A DNA stretch of 64,000 nucleotides from Streptomyces sp. NBC_01298 (GTDB lineage Bacteria; Actinomycetota; Actinomycetes; Streptomycetales; Streptomycetaceae), in NCBI RefSeq assembly GCF_035978755.1, contig NZ_CP108414.1, forward strand, positions 2,356,001-2,420,000. The letters run 5' to 3'. Numbering within the stretch: the first letter of the stretch is position 1; each line of letters begins with the position of its first letter. Under the pieces are notes generated by a model. The model searched no databases. It had not been told where the DNA came from and worked only from the letters and a program-made list of their open reading frames with translations. Shown piece by piece: positions 41,480-50,003 of this stretch. A program made the translations under genes and the position numbers.

Positions 41480-42532
41480 TCAGGCCTCGCCGTCCGGCCA
41501 GCCCAGCAGGCGGGCCCCGATCACCGCGGTCTGGAGCGTGTAGCGGTTCAGCGGGTCGGCCGGATCGGCGCCGGTCCGGGTGTGGATGCGGTCCAGCCGG
41601 TACGTGAGCGCCCGCACGCTGAGGGAGAGGCGTCGGGCCGCCTCTGTCGACACACAGCCGCTGTCGAAGTACGCGTTGAGGGTGTCGAGCAGCGGCCGAG
41701 CGCCGCCCCGGGCCTCGCGGAGGGGGCCGAGGGTGCTCTCGACCAAGTCGGCCATGGCCTGCCGGTCACGCGTCAGCACCGGGAAGACGAGCAGGTCGGC
41801 GGCATGGAGCACCGGCCCTTCCAGGCCCATCCGCCGGGCGAGGTCGAGCGCGTTCAGGGCCTCCTCGTAGGAGTGGACGACCCCGCCCGCTCCCGGGTGT
41901 GGCCGGCCGATCGCGACGCGGCCCCCGTCCGTGGCCGCGTACGCCCGCTTGGCGAAGTAGGCCAGTACGTCGGGCTGGTCGCCGGGGGCCACGCAGATCA
42001 GCCGACCGTCCTTCGTGGTCAGCAGGATCTGCCGGCCCGGGAATCGGGCCAGGACCGCGGACTCGATGCCGCGAGCCACCGGGTAGCCGTCGCCGTAGGG
42101 CTCGGGGCCGGTGGCCACCGCGACGCCGTGGGACTGCGAGAGGCGCAGCCCGAAGCGTTCGGCACGCTCCGCCAGCCGACCCAGGTCGCTGCCCCCGTAG
42201 AGGAGGTCGTCGATGAACTCACGGCGCGCCGCCTCCTCCTGGCGCACGGCCTGCTGCTGGGCCCGTTCGTACCCCTCGACGAAGGCGTCCACCGCCTGCT
42301 CGACGGCCGCCAGGAGCGGGCCCGGCTCGGGAAGGGGCCGTACGGCCTGGGCTGCGGCAAGGTGATCGCGTATCAGGGCACGGAGCGGGAGTCCGGCTTC
42401 CGCCGCCCGCTCCCCTTCCGCACGGCGTGATTCCAGCTCGTCGCGGGTCAACCGGCGGCCCGTGGCGCAGGCGTGCAAGAGCGTCTCGGCATACCCCGCG
42501 AGATGGTTCTCCGGCGTCTGTGACTCCACCAC
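41480..42532 (-). CDS. PucR/CdaR-type transcriptional regulator
   Basis: 350 residues from GTG 42532 (GGGGAAG upstream). A long helical N-terminal domain (LLHACATGRRLTRDELESRR, AVEQAVDAFVEGYERAQQQA) leads to a GGDEF-like central domain (SHGVAVATGPEPYGDGYPVA, GRVAIGRPHPGAGGVVHSYE) and the PucR C-terminal HTH (SGCVSTEAARRLSLSVRALT, YRLDRIHTRTGADPADPLNR). Convergent with the antiporter operon with only 1 bp between stops. The palindrome at 42629-42656 lies about 100 bp upstream, so it may control this gene. Confidence 0.9.
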   Translation of the reverse strand: MVESQTPENHLAGYAETLLHACATGRRLTRDELESRRAEGERAAEAGLPLRALIRDHLAAAQAVRPLPEPGPLLAAVEQAVDAFVEGYERAQQQAVRQEEAARREFIDDLLYGGSDLGRLAERAERFGLRLSQSHGVAVATGPEPYGDGYPVARGIESAVLARFPGRQILLTTKDGRLICVAPGDQPDVLAYFAKRAYAATDGGRVAIGRPHPGAGGVVHSYEEALNALDLARRMGLEGPVLHAADLLVFPVLTRDRQAMADLVESTLGPLREARGGARPLLDTLNAYFDSGCVSTEAARRLSLSVRALTYRLDRIHTRTGADPADPLNRYTLQTAVIGARLLGWPDGEA

Positions 42533-42628
42533 GGTCTTCCCCCGATCCTGACGCGCCCGTGACGCGTTCTTGATGCGGGGACAAGGGTGACACGTACCCG
42601 GCGGGCTCTTCACGACCGGCATCAGGAC

Positions 42629-42656
42629 GGCGTAAAGATTGCCGGTGACCGGCAAT
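42629..42656. promoter_or_regulatory. ATTGCCGG palindrome with CTTTACGCC tail, copy 2
   Basis: On the minus strand ATTGCCGGTCACCGGCAAT followed by CTTTACGCC, 26 of 28 identical to 37671-37698 and a perfect 19-bp palindrome here. It lies 97 bp upstream of the PucR-type regulator and 107 bp beyond the DM13 gene's stop. Confidence 0.72.
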
Positions 42657-42763
42657 GCGCATCGACGCACCACTCGGAGAGAATCAGGGCACGGGGGATG
42701 GCCAGCGCGGCCCGGATGCCGAACCGCGGAAGCGGGGGGGGCGGTATCCGGGCGGCGCTGGGT

Positions 42764-43333
42764 TTACACGGTCGCGAGGGCCGCCGCGCCGAAGGAGACG
42801 TCGAAGCGGTCGCACCAGATGGTGACGCTGCTGTAGTCGGCCAGGTTCACGTCGGCGGGGATCTCGTAGTTCTGGTCGCCCTTGTTGCCCTTGAGCTTGC
42901 CCAGACTCACGTGCTTGCCGTCGTCGAAGACGGACCAGCCCGCCTCGCCCTCCTTCACCGGGGCGTCGGTGAGCCAGACGCGGAGGTCCGGGCCGTTGCT
43001 GGTGTCGAGGTTCTCCAGCCGGAGGGTGCGGGAGCCGTCGGGGAGCCGGATCAGCTTCGCCGTGCCCGTGGTGGTGTGCTCGTGGCTGATCAGCGCGCCC
43101 TGGGCCAAGGTCTGCGGGCCGGCCGGAGCGCTCGGGGCCGCCGATGGGGTCGTGGGTGAGGGCGTTGTCCCGGGTGCGGGGGCGGAGGGAGCTGCCGCCG
43201 GGAGGGCCTCGTGGACGGTCGCGTCCTGCCACAGCTTCCACGGCTGGAACCAGTACAGGCCTACGCCCAGCATCAGCGTCGCCGCGACCATCACTCCGGC
43301 CCACAGTCGGCCGCGTCGCTTCGTTTCCGTCAC
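42764..43333 (-). CDS. DM13-domain membrane-anchored protein
   Basis: 189 residues. Residues 10-32 are a single N-terminal membrane helix (LWAGVMVAATLMLGVGLYWF), then a Pro/Ala/Ser linker (about 45-72), then a DM13 domain: HEHTTTGTAKLIRLPDGSRT, LRLENLDTSNGPDLRVWLTD, GKLKGNKGDQNYEIPADVNL, YSSVTIWCDRFDVSFGAAAL. The conserved Cys in IWCDRFDV is the DM13 signature, linked to electron-transfer at the cell surface. Exported, anchored outside. Upstream is a half match to the ATTGCCGG motif (43332-43345). Confidence 0.9.
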   Translation of the reverse strand: MTETKRRGRLWAGVMVAATLMLGVGLYWFQPWKLWQDATVHEALPAAAPSAPAPGTTPSPTTPSAAPSAPAGPQTLAQGALISHEHTTTGTAKLIRLPDGSRTLRLENLDTSNGPDLRVWLTDAPVKEGEAGWSVFDDGKHVSLGKLKGNKGDQNYEIPADVNLADYSSVTIWCDRFDVSFGAAALATV

Positions 43334-43446
43334 CGGTAATGCCTCTCGTCGTTGGTCCGTCGCCCGTATTCAACGCGACCGGATCGCAGCCTCACCAGGT
43401 CCGGCCCGGTGACGAAAGGCTTACGGCTGCCCCGCGGACCTTGCGG

Positions 43447-43623
43447 TCACTGCTTCCTGGAGGAGACCCACACCGCTGCCGCGACCGCCAGGGCGAGTGC
43501 CCCGAGGGCCAGGACCGCCGGGCCGGGTCCCGGGTGCAGGTACAGCACCGCGCCAGCGGCGGTGAGCACCGCGCCGAAGGCGAAGAGCGGCGAGACCGGC
43601 CCGGTCCGGGAACGGCGGGTCAT
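43447..43623 (-). CDS. Small two-helix membrane protein
   Basis: 58 residues from ATG 43623 with AGGAGACT upstream: MTRRSRTGPVSPLFAFGAVL followed by TAAGAVLYLHPGPGPAVLAL and a basic end VSSRKQ. Two hydrophobic stretches separated by PGPGP. Similar tiny proteins are common in Streptomyces and have no assigned function. 104 bp before the DM13 gene on the same strand. Confidence 0.65.
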   Translation of the reverse strand: MTRRSRTGPVSPLFAFGAVLTAAGAVLYLHPGPGPAVLALGALALAVAAAVWVSSRKQ

Positions 43624-43712
43624 GGGGAGTCTCCTGGCGGGGAGGGAGAGGTGGTGGCCCCAGCCTCCCATGCGGCGGGGCGGGGGTACAGAACCCCCGC
43701 CCGCCATTCAGG

Positions 43713-44091
43713 TCACAGGGTGCGGAGCTTGTTACTGAAGACCTGGCCGGCGACGTTGTCGCCGAGGGTCAGGCCGTCGGTGGCGTCCCACGGGTAGTGG
43801 ACGCCGAGCCAGACGCGGCTGTCTGCGTCCTCCTTGGCGGCGGCGCTGAAGCTGGTGAAGTGGCGGCTCTTGACCGGGGCCTGCGGTTCGTCGGTGGTGA
43901 GGTCGAAGGCGATGCTGTCGCTGCCGGAGTAGCGCTTCATCACTCCCGACGAGAGCGAAGAGCCGGGCGTTGGCGTACGTGCCCAGGCCGCGGGCCTTGG
44001 AGACCTCGCGGGTGGCGGAGGTCGGGGCGGTCGCGCCGGCGGCCTCGCCCTCGCCGTTCTCGCGCCCCCGCGCTCTCCCTCCGGGAGCCAA
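43713..44091 (-). pseudogene. Vanadium haloperoxidase/PAP2-type gene, internally deleted
   Basis: The 3' part reads YSGSDSIAFDLTTDEPQAPV, RHFTSFSAAAKEDADSRVWL and GVHYPWDATDGLTLGDNVAG, the C-terminal half of secreted vanadium-dependent haloperoxidase/PAP2-type phosphatases (SRxxxGVHYxxDxxxG holds the vanadate/phosphate-binding Arg and His). The 5' part encodes ATREVSKARGLGTYANARLF in another frame, from a far earlier portion of the same family. The middle, with the first K/R-binding residues, is missing, and the frames do not join. Confidence 0.75.
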
Positions 44092-44284
44092 GCGCCGTCT
44101 GAACGCCGCCCTGGAGACAAGGGCGCCCGTCCCCGGGCCCTGCCTGCGTGTAGCCCGACAAGCGGACTATGGCGCCGTCGGGGTGGTCTTCGCCGGCTCG
44201 CCCCGTCCATGAGACCGCCCGCCGCGAACCCCGTCCGGATCCCGTGCCCATCCCGGACGGGACGAATCTCAGTCGGGGAGCATC

Positions 44285-45154
44285 ATGCGTACGCGCAAGA
44301 GCACCATCGCCCTCTCGGTCGCCGTGGCCGCGGCCCTGTCCACACCCGTCCTGGCCTCGGCCGACGGCGACATGCACGGCATGGACCGGATGGACCACAA
44401 GTCGCTCACCGCGATCGGGCTGACCTCCGACCAGCGACTGGTGGAGTTCATGGTCGACCGGCCCGCGAAGACCATGTCGATCGGCAAGGTGTCCGGCCTC
44501 AAGGGCGACACCAAGATCGTCGGCATCGACTTCCGCGTGCAGAACGAGAAGCTCTACGGCGTCGGTGACAAGGGCGGCGTCTACACGCTCAGCACCGGCA
44601 ACGCCAAGGCCATGAAGGTCTCCCAGCTCACCGTCGCCCTCGCCGGGGCCCGGTTCGGCGTGGACTTCAACCCCGCCGCCAACCGGCTGCGCGTGATCAG
44701 CGACACCGGGCAGAACCTGCGCCACAACATCGACGACAACGCCGCCCCGCTGACCACCACCGTCGACGGCCCCCTCACCAACCCGACGACGCCTCCCTCG
44801 ACCGCCATGGGCGTCACCGGAGCCGCGTACACGAACAACGACCTCAACGCGGCCACCGCCACCTCGCTGTTCGACATCGACACCACGGCCGACCGCGTCT
44901 CCCTCCAGTCCCCCGCCAACGCCGGCACGCTCGCCCCGACCGGCACCTTCGGGGTCAACGCCGGCCCCGACGCAGGCTTCGACATCTACTTCGCCCCCAA
45001 GCAAGGCACCAACCAGGGCTTCGCCACCCTCAACACCGGCAACACCTTCCGCCTCTACGGAATCAACCTCCTCACCGGCGCCGCCCACGACATGGGCGCC
45101 TTCCCCAAGGACCGCCAGGTCACCGACATCGCCCTGCCGCTCAACCAGAACTGA
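44285..45154 (+). CDS. DUF4394 secreted protein
   Basis: 289 residues with a signal peptide (MRTRKSTIALSVAVAAALST, cleavage after ASA at ~26). Then a beta-propeller-like DUF4394 domain: LTAIGLTSDQRLVEFMVDRP, VSGLKGDTKIVGIDFRVQNE, KLYGVGDKGGVYTLSTGNAK, RFGVDFNPAANRLRVISDTG, QNLRHNIDDN. Exported; family of unknown function, often near fasciclin proteins as here. GGGGAGC upstream of the ATG. Ends at a convergent terminator with the fasciclin gene. Confidence 0.9.
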   Translation: MRTRKSTIALSVAVAAALSTPVLASADGDMHGMDRMDHKSLTAIGLTSDQRLVEFMVDRPAKTMSIGKVSGLKGDTKIVGIDFRVQNEKLYGVGDKGGVYTLSTGNAKAMKVSQLTVALAGARFGVDFNPAANRLRVISDTGQNLRHNIDDNAAPLTTTVDGPLTNPTTPPSTAMGVTGAAYTNNDLNAATATSLFDIDTTADRVSLQSPANAGTLAPTGTFGVNAGPDAGFDIYFAPKQGTNQGFATLNTGNTFRLYGINLLTGAAHDMGAFPKDRQVTDIALPLNQN

Positions 45155-45175
45155 CGGCGCCGGGAAACACGTGGC

Positions 45176-45224
45176 CCCCTTCCGCGAGGCCGCACGGCCA
45201 AGGTGAGCGACCTCGCGGAAGGGG
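45176..45224. terminator. Bidirectional terminator
   Basis: 14-bp stem CCCCTTCCGCGAGG/CCTCGCGGAAGGGG (45176-45189, 45211-45224), loop 21 bases, between the convergent DUF4394 and fasciclin genes. Confidence 0.8.
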
Positions 45225-45240
45225 ACCGGATCGGTAACGG

Positions 45241-45819
45241 TCACCTCGGGGTGAGGACGGTGTCGATGATGTTGACGGTGGCGTTGGCGGTCTGGACGTC
45301 ACCGCAGACAATCTTCGCCTTGCCGTTAACGGTGAAGCTCTCGCCGGATCCGGCCGTGCTCAGCGAGCCGCCTTCGAGCGTCTTGAACGTGCCCGCGGCG
45401 AGCCGCTTCGGAGCGATCTTCTCGCCCACCACGTGGTACGTGAGGATCTTGGTCAGTTCGGCCTTGTCGGCCAGGATCCTGTCCAGGTCGGCCTTCGGGA
45501 TCTTGGCGAAGGCGTCATTGGTCGGCGCGAACACCGTGATGCCCTTGGCGTTGTTCAGGGTGTCGACCAGGCCCGCCTTCTTGACCGCGGTGACCAGCGT
45601 CGACAGTGCGGGGTTGTTGGACGCGGCAGTGGCCACGGGGTGCTTGGCCATGCCCGCGAGACTGCCGGAACCTTCCTTGGGGACCGACGCACAAGCCGGC
45701 CCGAAGGGATCGGCCTGCTGCGAGTCGGCGGACGCCGGGGCCGCCACGCCCAGGGCGATGGGGAGTGCGAACGCTGCTGCCGCGAGTACGGCGGAACGGC
45801 GGACGTGGTGAGTGGTCAT
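45241..45819 (-). CDS. Fasciclin-domain secreted protein
   Basis: 192 residues. Signal peptide MTTHHVRRSAVLAAAAFALP to about ASA at 31. The fasciclin fold is complete: ALSTLVTAVKKAGLVDTLNN, ITVFAPTNDAFAKIPKADLD (H1 motif), LTKILTYHVVGEKIAPKRLA (YH motif) and CGDVQTANATVNIIDTVLTP (final motif). Cell-surface or extracellular adhesion-type protein. A 3' fragment of a second such gene lies just upstream on the opposite strand, so two fasciclin genes once stood here. Confidence 0.92.
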   Translation of the reverse strand: MTTHHVRRSAVLAAAAFALPIALGVAAPASADSQQADPFGPACASVPKEGSGSLAGMAKHPVATAASNNPALSTLVTAVKKAGLVDTLNNAKGITVFAPTNDAFAKIPKADLDRILADKAELTKILTYHVVGEKIAPKRLAAGTFKTLEGGSLSTAGSGESFTVNGKAKIVCGDVQTANATVNIIDTVLTPR

Positions 45820-45865
45820 GTGCTCCTCCTCGTGGAGGCGGGCCCCAAGGTCAGTCCCGTCACGG

Positions 45866-45963
45866 GGCCTACATCGTCAACGACCCCTCGAACGTGGTCT
45901 GCGGCAACGTCAGGACCTCCAACGCCACCGTGTCCATCGCGTCGACACCGTCCTGATGCCCAA
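45866..45963 (+). pseudogene. Fasciclin gene 3' remnant
   Basis: Plus strand encodes GAYIVNDPSNVVCGNVRTSN and ATVSI, then after a frameshift VDTVLMPK. This is the final motif of fasciclin proteins (CGNVxTxNATV.IIDTVLMP). Nothing of the preceding domain remains. A terminator-type hairpin follows. Confidence 0.7.
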
Positions 45964-45989
45964 GTGGACGGCTCAGGGCACCACATGCT

Positions 45990-46036
45990 GCTGCGGGGGC
46001 CGGCCGTCATCGGGGATGTCGGCCGGCCCCCGCAGC
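45990..46036 (+). terminator. Terminator behind fasciclin remnant
   Basis: 16-bp perfect stem GCTGCGGGGGCCGGCC/GGCCGGCCCCCGCAGC with a 15-base loop followed by TTTA. Confidence 0.8.
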
Positions 46037-46152
46037 TTTACTCGTCGACCGGCAACGGGCGGATGCGACAGGCCCGCTGCGGGCATGACGGAAGTCTTAC
46101 GTGCGCGTGTGGGAGCCCCGACGAAGTCCCTGTGCTGCGTAACGTCGACCGT

Positions 46153-47217
46153 ATGCGCGTACTCGTTACCGGAGGAGCCGGGTTCATCGGCTCCCACATC
46201 GTCAACGCCCTTTCGGCCCGCGGGCACGAGCCCGTCGTCCTCGACGCCCTGCTGCCCGCCGCCCATCCGCACGCGCCGGCCCTGCCCGACGCGGAGTTCC
46301 TCCGGGCCGACGTACGGGACGCCGACGCGGTCCGATCGGCGTTGCGCGGGGTGGACGCCGTGTGTCATCAGGCGGCCATGGTCGGGCTGGGCAAGGACTT
46401 CGCGGACGCCCCCGACTACGTCGGCTGCAACGACCTCGGAACGGCCGTGCTGCTGGCGGAGATGGCGGCCGCCCGGGTCCGGGACCTCGTCCTGGCCGGA
46501 TCGATGGTGGTCTACGGGGAGGGCCGGTACAGCTGCTCAGCGCACGGCACGGTGCGCCCCGGGCCGCGCCGGACCGAGGACCTGATGGCCGGCCGGTTCG
46601 AGCCACGCTGCCCCGACTGCGGGGCCGAGCTCGCTCCGGGTCTGGTCGGCGAGGGCGCGCCGACGGACCCCCGGAACGTGTACGCGACCACGAAGCTGAC
46701 CCAGGAGCACCTGGCCGTCTCGTGGGCACGGTGCGTGGAAGGCCGTGCGGTGTCGCTGCGCTACCACAACGTCTACGGCCCGGGGATGCCGCGCGACACC
46801 CCGTACGCGGGCGTGGCCTCCTTCTTCCGCTCCTCGCTGGCGCGGGGCGAGGCACCGCAGGTGTACGAGGACGGCGGCCAGCGGCGGGACTTCATCCACG
46901 TGACGGACGTCGCGGAGGCCAACGCCGTGGCCCTGGAGGCCGTCGGGGGCCTGTCCCCCGGAGCACTGACCGCCTTCAACACGGGCAGCGGCGACCCCCA
47001 CACCGTCGGCGAGATGGCGATCGCGCTGGCGGCAGCGTACGGCGGACCGGCCCCGGTGGTCACGGGCGAGTTCAGGCTCGGGGACGTTCGGCACATCACC
47101 GCGGACTCCGCGCGGCTGCGCCGCGAGCTGGGGTGGAGTCCGCGGGTGGGCTTCTCCGAGGGGATGGCCGAGTTCGCGCGGGCCGGCCAGCGTGCCTCGG
47201 CAGGTTCCGTCAGTTGA
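46153..47217 (+). CDS. NAD-dependent epimerase/dehydratase
   Basis: 354 residues. Rossmann start MRVLVTGGAGFIGSHIVNAL, substrate-binding NDLGTAVLLAEMAAARVR, catalytic YATTKLTQEH (YxxxK) and LRYHNVYGPGMPRD. Between strand 5 and the catalytic Tyr lies an insertion with a CPDC pair (RCPDCGAEL) and an upstream CSAHG, not usual for GalE-like enzymes and perhaps metal-binding. Acts on a nucleotide sugar or related polyol. Neighbours (glycosyl transferases, methyltransferase) suggest a role in a cell-surface glycoconjugate. No strong ribosome site. Confidence 0.88.
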   Translation: MRVLVTGGAGFIGSHIVNALSARGHEPVVLDALLPAAHPHAPALPDAEFLRADVRDADAVRSALRGVDAVCHQAAMVGLGKDFADAPDYVGCNDLGTAVLLAEMAAARVRDLVLAGSMVVYGEGRYSCSAHGTVRPGPRRTEDLMAGRFEPRCPDCGAELAPGLVGEGAPTDPRNVYATTKLTQEHLAVSWARCVEGRAVSLRYHNVYGPGMPRDTPYAGVASFFRSSLARGEAPQVYEDGGQRRDFIHVTDVAEANAVALEAVGGLSPGALTAFNTGSGDPHTVGEMAIALAAAYGGPAPVVTGEFRLGDVRHITADSARLRRELGWSPRVGFSEGMAEFARAGQRASAGSVS

Positions 47218-47236
47218 GCCGACGCTCCGGCGCCAC

Positions 47237-48346
47237 CTAAGCGGGGGCCGGGAGGGTGAGTTCGAAGCGGCAGCCGCCGGGGACGTTGTGGACGTCGGCG
47301 TGCCCGGCGTGGGCTTCGACGATGCCCCGGACGATCGCCAGGCCCAGCCCCGCGCCCGAGGGGGGCGTGCGGGCCTGGCTGCCGCGCCAGCCGGTGTCGA
47401 AGACCCGGGCCAGGTCCTCCTCGGGGATGCCGCCGCAGGCGTCGGTGACGGACACCACGACCGTGTCCGCGCGGCGTTCGGCGGCGATGGCGACGGTGCC
47501 GTCGGCCGGGGTGTGGCGGATGGCGTTGACCAGCAGGTTGGACAGCACCCGGGTCATCTCCTTGCCGTCGACCTCCACCGGCAGTGGGGCCACGCCACTA
47601 CCGGCGAGGCGTACGCCGCGTTCGCGGGCAAGGGCGTCCGCGCCGGCGAGCGCGTCGCCGACCAGGTCGTAGAGGGACACGCGGGTGGGCGAGAGGGAGA
47701 GGGCGCCGGCATGGATGCGGGACAGCTCGAAGAGGTCGGTGACCATCGAGTTGAGGCGCTCCACCTCGGCGCGCATCTGGTGGTGGTAGCGGGCCGGGTC
47801 CGCGACCATGCCGTCCTCCAGCGCCTCCGACATCGCGCGCAGCCCGGCCAGGGGGGTCCGCAGGTCGTGCGAGATCCAGGCCACCAGTTCGCGCCGCGAG
47901 GTCTCCAGGGCGCGCTCGCGTTCGCGCGAGGCGGCGAGGCGTTCGCTGGTGAGGGCCAGCTCGCGGCTCAGCGCCCTGAGTTCGGCGGGCGCGGGAACGG
48001 CCGGGGGTGTGAAGACGCCGTCCTCTCCGAAGGTCCGGGCCGCATCCGCCAGTTCGCGGCACCGGGACACGACCTGCCGGCCCAGGATCAGTGCGGTGGC
48101 GAGCGACACGGCGGCGGCCATCGCGACGACCGTGGTCACCACGGCGAGGTCGTGGGAGGACAGGAACATCGCCCAGGCCACGGTCAGCGTCCCCGCCAGC
48201 ATCGCGGAAACGGCGACGCCCGCCACGACCGCGAGGGCCACAGCCACGCTCCGCCGGCGCAGTATCCGCAGCGCGACGGCGCCGAGCAGGCCTGCGGCGC
48301 CCGCTCCGAGGAGAGCGTAGAGGGCGATGAGCAGCAGATCACGCAT
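47237..48346 (-). CDS. Two-component sensor histidine kinase
   Basis: 369 residues from ATG 48346 (GGAGGAC upstream). Two N-terminal helix pairs (LIALYALLGAGAAGLLGAVA, VAVALAVVAGVAVSAMLAG, AWAMFLSSHDLAVVTTVVAM, AVSLATALILGRQVVSR), a HAMP-like linker, HisKA with the phosphorylated His in VAWISHDLRTPLAGLRAM, and a HATPase with NLLVNAIRHTPADG and GAGLGLAIVRGIVEAHAG. No large external sensor, so it probably reads the membrane state or a partner protein. It overlaps the response regulator gene by 8 bp and is its cognate kinase. Membrane. Confidence 0.92.
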   Translation of the reverse strand: MRDLLLIALYALLGAGAAGLLGAVALRILRRRSVAVALAVVAGVAVSAMLAGTLTVAWAMFLSSHDLAVVTTVVAMAAAVSLATALILGRQVVSRCRELADAARTFGEDGVFTPPAVPAPAELRALSRELALTSERLAASRERERALETSRRELVAWISHDLRTPLAGLRAMSEALEDGMVADPARYHHQMRAEVERLNSMVTDLFELSRIHAGALSLSPTRVSLYDLVGDALAGADALARERGVRLAGSGVAPLPVEVDGKEMTRVLSNLLVNAIRHTPADGTVAIAAERRADTVVVSVTDACGGIPEEDLARVFDTGWRGSQARTPPSGAGLGLAIVRGIVEAHAGHADVHNVPGGCRFELTLPAPA

Positions 48347-49163
48347 GACCGTCCTCCGCCCGGGCCGCTGCCCCTGCTTCCGCCCGGCGGGGCGGGCCCG
48401 CATCGTCCTCGAAACGGTAGCCGGCGCCCCACACCGTCCGGATCAACCGCGGATCGGCCGGATCCGTCTCGATCTTGCTGCGGAGCCTGCGCACGTGGAC
48501 GGTGACCGTGGACAGGTCCCCGAAGTCCCATCCCCAGACCTCGCGCATCAGCCGTTCCCGGTCGCAGACCTGGCCGCGGTGGCGCAGGAAGTAGACAAGG
48601 AGGTCGAACTCGCGCAGCGTGAGCGCGAGTTCGTCTCCGTCCTTGGCGGCCCGGCGGGCCACCGGATCGACGGTCAGGCCGCCCAGCGTCAGCAGGGGTT
48701 CCTCGGGCGGCGCGGCGGAGCGGGCCCGGCGCAGGACGGACCGTACGCGCAGGACCAGTTCGCGCGGGCTGAAGGGTTTCGTCACGTAGTCGTCCGCGCC
48801 GACTTCCAGGCCCAGGATCCGTTCCTCCTCGTCGCCGCGCGCGGTGAGCATCACCACCGCGACGGGAGGCGTCCCGTTCTGGTGGGCCCGCAGTCGCCGG
48901 CAGACCTCCAAGCCGTCCATCCCGGGCAGCATCAGGTCCAGGACGACCAGATCGGGCCGGTGCCGCGCGGCGGCCTCCAGGGCGGCCGGGCCGTCGGCGG
49001 CGCGCTGCACGGTGAATCCGGCCCGCTCCAGGTAGCCGGCCACGACCTCCGAGACGGTCGGGTCGTCATCCACGACGAGGACCCGGCCCGTGACCTCCCC
49101 GGGAGAGCTCGGGGCGTCGGTGGCCGTGCCCCCGTGGGCGTTCCGCTCGTTGATCGGTGCCAT
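48339..49163 (-). CDS. OmpR-family response regulator
   Basis: 274 residues. Receiver domain with the phosphoacceptor Asp in LVVLDLMLPGMDGLEV, the acidic pair VDDDP, and K in DDYVTKPFSPREL. C-terminal winged helix of OmpR/PhoB type (LTLREFDLLVYFLRHRGQVC, REVWGWDFGDLSTVTVHVRR, IRTVWGAGYRFE). Divergent from the GT2 operon; a 21-bp motif shared with another promoter of this cluster (49225-49245, 52978-52998) lies between, so autoregulation and control of the cluster are likely. First gene of the two-component operon. Confidence 0.92.
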   Translation of the reverse strand: MAPINERNAHGGTATDAPSSPGEVTGRVLVVDDDPTVSEVVAGYLERAGFTVQRAADGPAALEAAARHRPDLVVLDLMLPGMDGLEVCRRLRAHQNGTPPVAVVMLTARGDEEERILGLEVGADDYVTKPFSPRELVLRVRSVLRRARSAAPPEEPLLTLGGLTVDPVARRAAKDGDELALTLREFDLLVYFLRHRGQVCDRERLMREVWGWDFGDLSTVTVHVRRLRSKIETDPADPRLIRTVWGAGYRFEDDAGPPRRAEAGAAARAEDGHA

Positions 49164-49224
49164 GTTTCCAGGGTGGACCGAAAACGCGGCCGGCGGGCCT
49201 CTGTCCGCTCACATCGGTCACGGT

Positions 49225-49245
49225 GTCCGCGTTTCGTAAGGTCTT
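49225..49245. promoter_or_regulatory. GTTTCGTAAGGT motif, copy 1
   Basis: A 21-bp sequence with core GTTTCGTAAGGT, between the response-regulator gene and the GT2 gene. Its inverse occurs at 52978-52998 with 19 of 21 matches. Confidence 0.65.
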
Positions 49246-49286
49246 GCGGCCCGTTTCTTTGCCCTTCGGTTCCTACGGTGTGGAGG

Positions 49287-50003
49287 GTGACTGATTCTGC
49301 TTGTCGTCCGCCTCTCGCGGACCTCGTACTGCCGTGCCTCGACGAGGCGGAAGCCCTGCCCTGGGTGTTGGCGCGGATGCCGGCCGGGTGGCGGGCCATC
49401 GTCGTCGACAACGGTTCCACCGACGGTTCGGCCGACATCGCCCGATCCCTCGGCGCCACCGTCGTGCACGAGACCCGGCGCGGCTTCGGCGCCGCCTGCC
49501 ACGCCGGGCTCCTCACAGCGCGCGCCGAGCTGGTGGCCTTCTGCGACTGCGACGCCTCCATGGACCCCGGACTGCTCGCGCCCATGGCCGCGCGCGTCGC
49601 GTCCGGCGAGGCGGACCTGCTGCTCGGCCGCCGGCGCCCGCAGGGACGCGGGGTCTGGCCGGCCCACGCGCGTGCCGGGAACCTCGCCCTCGCCCGGATG
49701 CTGCGCCGCCGCACCGGACTGCGCCTGCGCGACCTCGGCCCCATGCGGGTCGCCCGCCGCGAAGCCTTGCTCGGTCTGGACCTGACCGACCGGCGCAGCG
49801 GGTACCCGCTGCAGATGGTCGTACGGGCCGCCGACGCGGGCTGGAAGGTGGCCGAGACGGACGTCCCCTACCTGCCCCGTTCCGGAAAGTCCAAGGTCAC
49901 CGGCACGTGGCGGGGCACCTGGCACGCCGTACGGGACATGCGCCGGGTGCTGGCCGAGCCGCCGGGCACGCACCCCGCGCCTGCCGAGGGGGTCTCTGCA
50001 TGA
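49287..50003 (+). CDS. Family 2 glycosyltransferase
   Basis: 238 residues from GTG 49287 with GTGGAGG right upstream. GT-A fold of dolichol-phosphate-mannose-synthase/GT2 type: LVLPCLDEAEALPWVLARMP, AIVVDNGSTDGSADIARSLG, LVAFCDCDASMDPGLLAPMA (metal-binding CDCD), RSGYPLQMVVRAADAGWKVA and DVPYLPRSGKSKVTGTWRG. No membrane helix. Transfers an activated sugar to a lipid or other acceptor on the cytoplasmic face. The end overlaps the next gene (ATGA), so it is the first of a three-gene operon. Confidence 0.92.
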   Translation: MTDSACRPPLADLVLPCLDEAEALPWVLARMPAGWRAIVVDNGSTDGSADIARSLGATVVHETRRGFGAACHAGLLTARAELVAFCDCDASMDPGLLAPMAARVASGEADLLLGRRRPQGRGVWPAHARAGNLALARMLRRRTGLRLRDLGPMRVARREALLGLDLTDRRSGYPLQMVVRAADAGWKVAETDVPYLPRSGKSKVTGTWRGTWHAVRDMRRVLAEPPGTHPAPAEGVSA

